From Sipunculus nudus (lineage: Eukaryota > Annelida > Sipuncula > Golfingiida > Sipunculidae), in NCBI GenBank assembly GCA_026874595.1, contig CM049313.1, positions 35,365,159-35,429,158 on the forward strand: a stretch of DNA of 64,000 nucleotides. The letters are read 5' to 3'. The notes under the pieces are model-generated. The model saw only the letters and a program-made list of their open reading frames with translations. It was not told where the DNA came from and did not search any database. A program made the position numbers and the translations under genes. The stretch's first letter is position 1. Each line of letters opens with the position of its first letter. This document shows, piece after piece, positions 27,701 through 40,300 of this stretch.

Positions 27701-30700
27701 ATCTTGTATCGATGGGTAGAATGTCACATATTCCAAATAACGAAGAAGTAAATCATATTATTCATTACTAATCATTAGGGATCATATGAAGGAAATTAAT
27801 GATAGACAAAGAAGCAGTTGATAATATTAATCTAGATTCCTACTGTGTCTAGTGTGTACATTGATGTGAAATTAGTCCAAAATGAATTTTTTTACAGTTA
27901 TTTTTTAATATAAATAAAAGCCATAAAACCAGGTACTTATGATCATTATTTAAATGTGTGAACTTTGTATATTCTGGATTCTCAACATCATTGTTTGGTG
28001 AAAACTGAATAAATACCAGACATGGTGCGAATACTTTGTAATTGTATTTAAATACGAATATGATTATATACTCCATTATAAAATTTCTTGCATAAAGAAT
28101 GGGAATTCAGGTAAAAATGAAAGTATATGAATACTCGTGCAAATACTTTCAAAATGTATTCATGAGTGCATTCATGAATATATTATTTTAATAATCATAT
28201 CAGTTATATTTCATTTTAAAAAATCATATGATTCTCTTATTATTTTTAATAAAAATTATATTTGGGACAATATTTGTAATTTTTTTAAATAAATAGTTGA
28301 ACTCTTATATTATATGTTCTGCTTATAAGTTATATGGCCAAGTCAAAATCTGTGTGACAATAGTACTCCATTTGTTAATAAAATAAATGAAATCAATCCT
28401 CTTCCCTGTCTCCAAAGGTACTATCAAAATCATACATAAGCTAAACAACAACAACTCATAATACAGCTTATATAAATTACCACACAAAACCAGCATGTGC
28501 CTCATTTCTAAATAATATTTTTTTATCATATATAACAGCTGAGCGTCGTGACCCATAGGTCCCTTGTTTTACAATTTTTAGCTCAGCTGACTGCAAGTCA
28601 TCTGAGCTATAGCAATCACTCTTTGTCCGTCCGGCCATCCGGCCGTTTGTCTGTTAACAAGGCACAAATCGAAACCACTGGACCTGGAATCTTCTAACTT
28701 TACATCCAGAGAGGTCCATGAAAAATCTCCTTGGAAACCTGGAATAAGGTCTCTGTTACACATATTCTTCAAGCAATGGGGCTCCGAAGTACCCCCCCCC
28801 CCCCCAGAATAATGAAAAATTTGATACAAAAGCTCAAATATCTGAACAACTATTGCATTGATTACCATGATTCCTTGCATGGATATTGATCATGGAGTGT
28901 TTCATCAGTTTCTGCCGACTGGTGGCACCACCTGTATTTTTTCGATTTTTTACTTTTTTTATATATTTTTGAGACCTTAAAAGATGCAGTCATCTGTTAA
29001 AAGGGCACAAATCGTAACATCAAGACCTAGAATCTTCTTTCTTGAAATGTTCGGAGGCCCATGAAAAGTCTCCTTGGAAACTCCAAATTAGGTCTCTGTC
29101 ACCCATATTGTCTGAGCTATGGGGCTCAGAAATACCCCCCAGAATAACTAAAAATAAAAAAAGCTCTGGTATCTGAACAACTAGTGCATTGATTGGCATT
29201 ATTCTTTGCATGCATATGCATCATGGAGTGTTTCATCAGTTCCTGCAAACTGGTGGTGCCACCCAGACTTTTTATCTTTATTTTGAGACCTTCAAAGATG
29301 TGGTCGTCTGTTAACAGGGCACAAATCATAACTATTTGAGCTTGAAACTTCTTTCTTGACATCCTGGGAGGTCCATAAAAACCTCCATGGAAACCTGAAA
29401 TTAGGTCTCTGTTACCCAAATTCTCTGAGCTATGGGTCTTAGAAGTACCTCCCAGAATAACTAAAAATGTGATACAAAAGCTCCAGTATCTGAACAACTA
29501 TTGCATTAATCACCCTGATTCTTTGCATGCATATTCATCAAGGAGTGTTTCATCAGTTCTTGTGGACTGGTGCACCACCTAAATTTTAAAAAAATTTTAA
29601 CACATTTTTAGCTCATCTGACTATATGTCATCTTTTGTATACCAAAAATTAGATCAAAATCTGTTAAATTTTTTTAAATATTGGCAAAAATATAAAATTG
29701 GTACCTTAAATTTTGCCCAAGTTTGACCATGGCACGTTTTTTTTCCTTTAACTGGTGTGGATTTAATTTTCAAAGCATGTTTTTGTTACCATTTCAACTG
29801 TTAAAACAAAAAAATTGAAACCAGTTGATCAAAAACTGTAGCTTTTATTCAAGTTTTCAAGCACCATGTCACATATTGTTTACATCAAGCTAGTGTTATG
29901 CAGTTCACTAGAGCTCAGCTCCCCAGCTTCAGCTCTAAGTTCCTTAAACTTTGCATACAGTGAGATGTCCCCCAAATCCTCTTCAATACTAAAAGTTTGG
30001 TCACTAGGAATGCATTCCTTCGAGATATTAAGAAAAAACTTCATTTTTCCATTGGAACCCCATTCTTACACTTTAAGATTGCCTAATATCAAAACCACTG
30101 ATCTGACTTTGATCATATATAATATACAATATGCATGCTTGAAGCGAGGCACTCTGCAGCCAGCCAGCTCTTGGGTGGCTTCAACTGGATCTAACTGTCC
30201 AACCCCGTCCACTAGTATTTGTTTAGGCCATAAACATAACAATAAACTTTTTTTTTTAATTCTTGGTTTATGATAAGAACTTAAAAAATAAATGGAAAAG
30301 GAATTTATAGTTAATGAGTTACAGGGGATTACCTTGCAATTACTGATCATTTATGGATCTTACATGGATGGCCAAAATTGTATTTCAAATGACACCATGC
30401 AGTCACCATTGGGTATTTTTCATTTCAACCATAAAAATGAAAAATAAATAATTAAAATAAATTGTTGTTTACTATTAGGGATTATATGAAGCAAGATAAT
30501 GATAGACAAGGATGCAGTTGATTATATTAAAGAAATCTAAATTTCCAGGTCTTTTCCAGGTGTTTAACTTGTTGGTTTATATTTATTACAAAATTAAAAT
30601 AATAAATAAATATGTCAAAAACTTAAAATATTACTCAGACAAGTGCTCATAAAAGATTTTAATTTGTTTGACTTATAACTCATGGTTGTATCAGTTGTTA

Positions 30701-31195
30701 CATGATACTGGCTAAATAATCAAAATTTATATTACTGGTCCTTTATTTCAGTTCATAAAATTAAACATTCCCAACTTCAGTTTGCTCCTGGTATGATATA
30801 TTGGGTGTTTTGATCCTTGGATTAATTTTAACACATGTATTAGTTTTATAGCTGAGAATACTTTTCTTTTTTTCCTGATACCATTTAAAAAAATATAAAT
30901 ATTCAAATTTTACCTGTTAGTGCTGTGGATTTAATTTTCACAGCATGTACACATTAACATTTCATCTGTTAAAATCTGAAATTTGAAACCAATTGATCAA
31001 AAACTGTAGATTTTATTCAAGTTTCCAGGTACCATGTCTTCATTGTTTACATCAGATCAGTATAAATGCAGTGTACTGGGCAGTTACATAACACCTTCAG
31101 GTCTGACCTACTGCCACTGTGAGTGTCTGGGTCAGGCTGGGTCAGGCAGTAATTACCAGAGAGCCTCTCCTTCTCTCTCTCTCTGGCAGTCTAGA

Positions 31196-31227
<32 letters not shown>

Positions 31228-31259
31228 CTCTGCTTTTTCTCTTTCTTTCTCTATCTTTC

Positions 31260-31312
<53 letters not shown>

Positions 31313-34300
31313 CTAATTGCCTCCCTTCCTCCCTCCATCCCATTCTGTTGACAGGTACTATAAACTAGATACATTAGCTATAAATGTTGATGCAATTTAG
31401 AAATGTGAATCAACTGAAATATTCACAATCACATGTATGTTATACTGTAAATTTATAGTAACATTCGGAAACTGAGATTAAAATTATGTAATGAAAAAAA
31501 GGAATAAATGCAGATATTGTTAATTTTTTTCTTGACTCAGTAGAATGGGGAAAAAAATTATTTGCTTTGTTTCTCCATCTTTCTGTCTGTTTTAAATATT
31601 TAATGTTCATATTAAACTTTTTTTTTATAACCACTGTTGAATTAAATTTCATATCCTGTATGTATATGCAAGGGTGTTGTAACTCTCACCATCCCCTTCT
31701 TCATCCCACTGAGGCTTTGCTCCTTGGCACTGTGAACAATAGTTCTATGGCTATAGCATAAAATTTAATAATTAAAGAAAATATCTACAGAGAGACAGAG
31801 GCATTGTTACTCTGATCATAACACAACCCCCCCCCCCCCTCCATCAAGTCATTGCACCTGTGGAATGGGGACATTATGGCAACTGTATACATATCATAAA
31901 ATTGATTAAAAATGTTTACCAAATAAATTGGATCTCATCAGACAAATGTGTAAACTGTTGAACTGTCAACAGCTTATCAAAAAGGTAACCAGTGGAAAGG
32001 CATGGTCAGGTCTCAAATATTATTTGCAACATTTTCTTCAATCATATAAACCAACCATGGCCCAGATTACCTCTTCCTCTCAAACATTATCTACATTTCA
32101 TCATATTTTTAAGATTTTAACCTTCCAGGTGGTTCAGTACTGTTGACCATTTGTCCATAGGTACCTATGTACATGCCAGAAATTATGTCAATATTGTGTA
32201 AAATGTAGACGTGAGGGGCATCAAAATAATGCACCTTGTCAAGACTGATCTTGTCAAGATATTATGTCATACAGTCAAAAATTCATAAATCCCCTTATCA
32301 GCATAGTTAATCATAACCTTGTATATATGTCAAATTGAACTCTTGCAGTTTTTCATACACTATAGATCCTTCAACAAATAGCCTTATCATCATTTTACCA
32401 CTGCTAAGCATACTGTCATTGCATTCATATTTGCTCAAATAAATTGCTTTTTTTGACCCCTCATAAATAAATAAAAAATAAACCACTGTATTTTACTCCA
32501 TATTAATCCATCAGTCAGGTTATTTCATATATCATTTACTCACATATTACATTATATTCCTTTATAAAAGCCCAACATGACCATGATATTCTGAGCTTTA
32601 TCTACTCAATATAGTATCACAACGGTGATACATTTATAGTCCAATCATGATCAGCTGAGCGCCGTGACCCACGGGTCCCTTGTTTTTCGCTAGGCCTATT
32701 TATGAGATCTTCAAAGATGTGGTCGTCCCTTAACAGGGCTCAAATTGTAACCATTGGTCCTAGAATCTTCAAACTTGACATCCAGGGAGATCTGTGAAAA
32801 GTCTCCTTGGAAACTTGAATTAAGGTCTCTGTTGCCCATATTTTCTTAGCTATGGGGCTTATAAGCACCCCTCAGAATAATTGAAAATTTGATACCAAAT
32901 AAGGGCACAAATCATAACCATGGGGCCCGGAATCTTCTTACTTGACATCCTGAGAGTTCCTCAAAAGTTCTCCCCAGAAACCTGAAATTGGGTCACAGTG
33001 ACCTATATTCTCAGAGTTTTGGGGTATGTTTGAGCATCCCAGAAATAATGCAAAATACACACAAATTGCCAGATTCCTCATGGTTGGATTGTCATCAAAT
33101 TTTTTTTAAATGTTGGATCTTGATGAACTTAAGCTAATATGCATGAACAATGATGCCACCTATCTTAATTAGTTGTCTGTGCAAGGACATATTATCAACA
33201 TGTCAGTCGGCTGAGCGTCATGACCCACGGGTCACTTGTCTTTGTATTATTCTCTTGGAGGGATCTATTACAAAGAACTGTATTTATATCCATGATGTTT
33301 TTTGTTTTATTTAGCTTAGCTGACTATAAGACATCTGAGCTATAGTCGTGGTCCATTATCCATCCATCCGTCCGTCCGTTCTGACACATTTGAAACCGTT
33401 AGACCTACAAATCCAAAATTTGGCCTACTGCTAGATGTCACCAAGATCTCCTACCAAAAATTACCAACTTAGTTTGTTCAAGAAATCAAGGGAAAACCTC
33501 AATTTTCCATTAAAAACCTATTGTCACACTTCAGGATTGCCTTATATCAAAATTACTCATATGTATTTTCTCATATTAACCACAAATATTCCCCTTTATA
33601 GTTCCTATTAACATGCCAGAAATGAGGTCAGTATTACATAATTTATAAAAGTTATGGACCAAAACTTAATGCACTTTAAAAAAAATTAGGAAAGCTATTC
33701 GCTCATTTAACATGATATCTGTTGAATCTAGAGAGTTTTTTCAGGTATATAACTATATTCAATCAAGATTCAATTGAATACCCAAAATTAGAACTGAATT
33801 TTGTAAATATATTAAGTTAATAGCATAAATATAAAATAAGTACCTTAAATTTTTACCATCTTTGAGCATGGCACATTTTTTTTCCTGTAGGTACATTTGA
33901 TTAATTTTTTGCAGCAGGTACATATCATTAATAAATCTGTTGAATGGTGAAATTTGGAAATAAACGCTAAAAAAATAGGTTAGTTATTGAATTTTTTTCA
34001 GGGGCTCTATGGTATTGGGCTCATTGTCATGTATGAACAAGGCAAGTGTATTGCAATAACCTATCATCACATTTTAGGAATGGCTAATATCAAAACCACT
34101 CATCCGTATTTCTTCATATTTACACAAATATTCCCATATATAGTTTCTATGAACATGCAAGAAGTTAGGTCAGTATTACATAAAATATTAAACTTATGGG
34201 CCCAAACTTAATGCACTGTGAAAAAATCAGGAAATAAATTTACTCACTTAACATGATTACTGTTGAAGCTAGAGACTTTTTTTCAGATATTTATCTATAA

Positions 34301-37300
34301 TTTATCAAGATTCAATTGTATTCCCAAAATTTGATCTGAATTTTGTAAATTTTATAAGTTATTAGGATAAATATAAAATCAGTACATTATATTTTCACCA
34401 AATTGGACCATGGCATATTTTTTCCTTTACCAGCAGGTACACATAATTAATAAAGCTGTTCAGTACTGAAATTTGAAAATAGAAGCTAAAAAATTAGGGT
34501 AGTTATTGAATTTTTTCAAGGGGCCCATTGTAACGGGCTCATTGTCATGCAAGACAACTGTTCAAGTTTTTCTACCTCAGTAAGGTGAAAATCAAACTTG
34601 TTCATATGTTTTTTTCATCACTCTGCATGTATATGCATGGTACCAAACTGTGATCATTCTTCCACCCCACTCCCATATAGTCCTTGCATCTAAGTACTAG
34701 ATATACACTCAGATCTAGATATATATTATAGATTTATATTCACTAACAGCTTTCATGCTTTAGTTTTATCATTAAGAAACATGGGCAGTTCACACAATAT
34801 TATCACAATAATCCTCAAACATATCAACCATCCATAACCTATATTATCTGTACTTTCACTCTTTATCTCTATTTGATATTATTTTATATTTTTCCATGAA
34901 GATCAACTTCAGCTAAGCACATTGACCCATGGGTCCCTTGTTTACATATCACACACCAAGAAGAAAGTACCTAATATAATTATGTATAAGAAACTTAACA
35001 TGGCTTTAACTTGAGCTTTTTTTATTCCAGAAAAAGATATTCCTGAACTTTCATATGACTTAGAAGCCAAAAGGGAAAAGTACATCAACAATTTGACTAA
35101 AGTGGCAAGTATTAATACCTGACAAAATTTATAAATCAAATGTAGTCATAGTAACTATGGTAAGTAAAATGTATCTTTACCAGTACACTAATATCTATAT
35201 TTAAAACCAGACTTGTATGAATTTGAATGTGCAACGGTGAATGTTTATTTGGCACACTTACATGGCCAAAAATGGCATGAAAATTCAGATTAATTACATT
35301 TAATATTATAAAAGTTGTGGTTTTGCTTTCATTAAGGTTGACACAGCTAATACATTTCTTTGCTATGTAATGTTACGGCAGTTCACTAATTTGTGAGAAA
35401 TAGGCACCATAAGGGCTACCAGATTAATCATCCAATCTAGTTTTGCAGTTCAGTAAACAGAAATCTTCAGTGTAATGTTATTTTCCTGTTATTTTCAGTT
35501 ATTAGACTTCCAAGAGATGCATTCAGAGAGTTTCCTACCATTCATCCAGCCCTCACTAGAACTAGCCACACAGTATAACTTTACACCTGCTGGACAAGGT
35601 AAATATTGTTGTAATGTTATATATCGTAATGGGGTGACATAAAAGCAGACCGAACTGTCTCGCTAGTGAAGCTTGCTTTCCAGCGAAGCAGTTGGTACGC
35701 CGGACTTGTGCGCCACCGACAAGGGTTCGAATCCCCGGATCGGCCCACTATTTTCCCCTGATTAATTTGTCTTTGTTACAAAATTTGGACTCGTCCAACA
35801 TGACAGTACAACTTTGTGGCCCAGGGAATAAGCTCATCCAGTGTGACTCCTGGGATAATTAGTCTTGTTCTGATTGCAGAACGCTCTTAAGAGGGGGTGT
35901 GTTACGGGGTGACATAAAAGCGGACCAACTGTCTTGCTAGTGAAGCTTGCTTTTCCAGCGAAGCTGTTGGAACGCTGGACATGTGCACCACCAACATGGG
36001 TTCGATTCACGGATTGGCCTGATATTTCCCCTGAGCAATCTGTCTTCGTAACAAATTGGGGGCTCTGCCGGGATGACAGTAAACTTTTTGGCCCAGGGAA
36101 TAAGCTCACCAAAGGGTGATTCCTGGGATAATTGGTCTTGTTCTGATAGCAATACGCTCTTAAGAGGGGGTGTGTTACGGGATGACATAAAAGCGGACCG
36201 AACTGTCTCGCTAGTGAAGCATGCTTTTCTAGCAAAGCGGTTGGAACACAGGACTTGTGCGCCACCGACATGGGTTCGAATCCGGGATCGGCCCAGTATT
36301 TTCCCCTGAGCAATTTGTCTTTATAACAATATTATAAGTACAACCAGAGTAATACTGTATAATATGGTACTGTTATGTGCAGTTTTCACTGGGGGTCAAT
36401 GGCCACTCAGTGTCAGAGTGGCTGCGCCCCTAGGCCTGCATTGTCTGAACAATGGGCGCACTGGGGAGGGGGGATGTAAAGGGTGGCTCGTGCAAAAAAA
36501 AAAAAAAAACTCAAGTCTATCTCCACCTGGGTTGGGGACAGCTACTGGTTATTAAGGGCTAAATCTGACCAGCTGCCTTTAAAGCAGATAGACAAAATGT
36601 CACCAATCAGCAAGCGCTTGGCCAGCTTTTTATACGCTCGTCATAAGACGAGCTATTATTGTATACCCACTGTCCATTTGTCTTTCCATCCATCTAACTT
36701 TTTGTGTCACTGTGATAACTTACCAGGGCTTTGACTATTCAGTATACAAATTAAAAATGAATTTTCAGTGTGTATGTGTTCCAGTATTTTAGACTTGTAA
36801 TGAAGCTAGCCTTAACAAAAATAGCACAAGGGCATCACAGGTTTTTGGTCTATCTGGTAAGAGATATACAGGTATACCTAGTACCTAATATTCAAATTTC
36901 TGAGAATGTAATTTCAAAGCTTTGTATGTATAGGTCCATTTCATGTCCACACTTTGTACTAATAGCAGAGCCGCAATTTAGACAATAAATTGTTGTTATT
37001 TTCAATCACAGGGTTGCTGTTTGAGCGGTTCCAGGTGAACACACTAAATTTGATGCGGAGCATACTGCGATGTGAAACGTACAGGATTAACAGCCCCAGT
37101 CAGAGTATGTACACACACAAACATACATGTACATGCACACAAACATGTATTTATTGCTAAAGATATTTGACCTGTGAAATATTTTAGAAAAATGTGTGAA
37201 ATCAATACACTTAATAACTGAAAATGTCTAATCATTTAAAAATGTTTATTATTTAAATTCAAATTTTCAATGTGCATCTGAAATTGACATAAAATGTATA

Positions 37301-40300
37301 AAGCAAAACACAGAAAGGTTACAGTCTGTAAATGGTATTTTCTTTTAATGATAGACTTAGAACCAACTAAGTCAGAAAATCTAACCAGTTCCAGATTTAA
37401 GATTACTGTGGTTAGCTTGAGATTTGTGAGGTTAAATGTACATGATTTTCATTTCTTCAATGTTTTGTGAGGGTTTTATTTTCATGATTTACCATACAGT
37501 AACTTTTAGAATGTGTTTAACCATAATAATATCAATCACTTATATGCATGCAGGCAAAATTTTAACAATGGCATGAGGAGATATATAATCTTTGAACAAA
37601 GGGTAGCACAAAATGTGTGCTATTATTGTCGCTTCCAGCACAATATTCGTGAGCTGCCACTGAGTGCTCTAGAATAACTTACTGTACACCTGTGCAGATG
37701 TGGTGTCATATTCATGAAGGTTTTATTATTGAGATCATTTCCCCTTCACAAATATTGTGAATTCGAAACACGTGAGCAAAACACTAACCACAGTAACTCA
37801 TAAGATCTCCTGTTCTTTTTTTCCTTTATCATAAATATTCATGACATAAAAATATTCATGATATAAAAATATTCATGATGTATATTTGCATAGATAACAG
37901 GGGAGTGGACAGTCAGCGGGCAAATGCTGTGATACAGGCATTCTTCACCAAAGACACGCTAAGTGAAATCTGTCAGCGAATCATCTCCCAGTATTTCCCG
38001 ATGACCCAAGAGAACCTTTCATGCTGGGACAGTGACCCTGAAGAATTTGGTAAGCAACTGGAAGTATTTTTAAGAAGGGCAATTAATGAAATCCTGTTCA
38101 TTTACTTGACATGAATCTTTGAATAAAAGATCGGCAAGGACAGTCAAGTGGTAAAACACTCAGCTGTCATTGCAGGCCACCCTGATTTGATTCCCCATGT
38201 TGCTATAAGGGTGGATCAAATTTACTTGTTCTCAGCCAGTAGTTTACACCAAATTGTCCAGTTTCTTCCACCTTTAGACATTTCTGAAAGCCATCATCAC
38301 CCAAGCCATGGAAAGTGCCTTGATTATTTATAATTAACTATTTGTACAATCCATGTAAAATAAATAGTTTATAGTTTGCACAATAGGAATTTTTTGTAGA
38401 ACCATTGGTTGGTTCCACTAAGACTGAAATTTCCTGGATGGCTTTTCTTTAATGGTGCTGTCTGTGAGCACATACTTAGTGTACTTCTTGATGGCATAAC
38501 ACATCTTCTTTACATAACAATATGTGAAATATAGACTCTTCATCAAAGTTACATATGCAGTAGTTGAGCCAATTATAATTTTAGCATTATTATGTAAATG
38601 TGTTTTCTCTTTTATATGTATGAATCATATTTATATAGGACATCCATATATCATCACTTTGTTTTAATACTGTGGTTGGCTTCATATTTACGAGGCTAAT
38701 TTTTTGTGATTTCCTCTTTTTCGTTGTCATTTTGATGGTTTCATTTTAGCGATTTTACCATGCTGTAACCAATGAATAGTATATTCATTATCACGTTGAT
38801 TATTTAATATGCAAGCTAAATCTTGATAATTTAACAAGGAAGTATGACAGCGGGTAGAAATTCTTGCCCTTAAAGGCAAATAATATTAAAGACCTGATAT
38901 TATATATGATCTCTTCCTTTGATTTACAGGATGTGATATATGTTATAATTTATAGGGTCAATATTAACCCTTCAACTTCTCACCTGCAGGCGTGGTTGTA
39001 TGGATAACATACATAAAATGGCAATGAGGCTATATTATAAATGACCCATCACTTATGTAGATTAGGCATCCTATTCACGAGGGTTTCATTTCCACAAATA
39101 TTTCCATTTTGTGAGTATCCCAAATTTGAATCACATGAAAAAAAAAAAGCCAACCACAGTAACTCATAAGATCTCCTGTTCTTTTTTTCCCTTATCATAA
39201 ATATTCATGATATATAAATATTCATGATTTGTAAATATTCATGATGTATATTTGCAAAGACAACAAGGGATTAGACAGCCAGCGAGCAAATGCTGTGATA
39301 AAGGCATTCTTCACTAAAGACACTTCACGTGATATCTCTCGGCAAATTAGCTCCCAATAGTTCCTGATGACCAAAGAGAACATGTATGCATTATATCTCA
39401 GAAAATACCTGTGCCCTGTTAAATTAAGGAAGGTATTATTAGAGAAAACACCAAAATACAAATTACAAAAACATTGTAATACACTACAGTAATGTAATTA
39501 TGTTAGCAGTAGATGATAAAATCCCCAGATTTTCCTGAATAACAGTAATGGTTGAATGTGAATCATAGGATAGCTAACAGTTAACAGGGCATTGCTTTTT
39601 TTCAGTTGCGGAAGAAGGTGGTGATACATGGAAATTTTGTCTCAGAGTAAGTGATAATATTTGATTCCATTTGTGTCACATAAACTGTCAATATGTCACA
39701 TACACTGTCAATATGTCACATACTCTGTCAATATGTCACATACACTGTCAATATGTCACATACACTAAATATGTTGCATAAACTGTCAATATGTCACATA
39801 CACTGTCAATATGTCACATACACTGTCAATATGTCACATACACTGTCAATCTGTTACATACACTGTCAATTTGTCACATACACTAAAAATGTCATTTACA
39901 CTGTAAATATGTCATATACACTGTCAATATGTCACATACACTGTTAATATATTTTTTGGTTGCAAATAAAATGTGCAAGTTAAAGTTTCCCCAAATCAGG
40001 TACAGGCTTATATGTCAAAAATTGTAAATGTCTATATACAAACAAAATTATAGGTTCATTTCAATGACATTATGTTGATAGGGGCATGCTGAGGAAAGTT
40101 TTGAAGTAAACCAAGATCTAAAACATAGAAAAAATATCCTTCTGTCTAGATATACACACAACATAGAGCTAGATTTCCAATGAGGAAAGACTCGACATGA
40201 TTTCTTGTTAAAAAATTTGGTGCTACCAGAGAGTTTGGTTTTGTTACAGGAAAGATTTAATTAAATATTTCAAATTGAATATTAGATGTAAACTGCATAC

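Noticed and set aside
28578-28880. Similar minus-strand frames in family A starts (also 16383-16619 and 62217-62459)
   Set aside because: The similar translation simply follows DNA similarity of the repeat. There is no conserved start, and the frames end in the terminal hairpin.
31034-31374. Leu/Ser-rich and Arg/Glu-rich frames
   Set aside because: Products of a CT microsatellite.
35834-36313. 159-codon minus-strand frame plus + strand frames around 36000
   Set aside because: They lie in the TRIM-like LTR array and repeat with its 273-275 bp period. No domain.
35640-36320. tRNA genes
   Set aside because: Boxes A and B are present but no complete acceptor or anticodon stems. The segments are parts of repeated LTRs.
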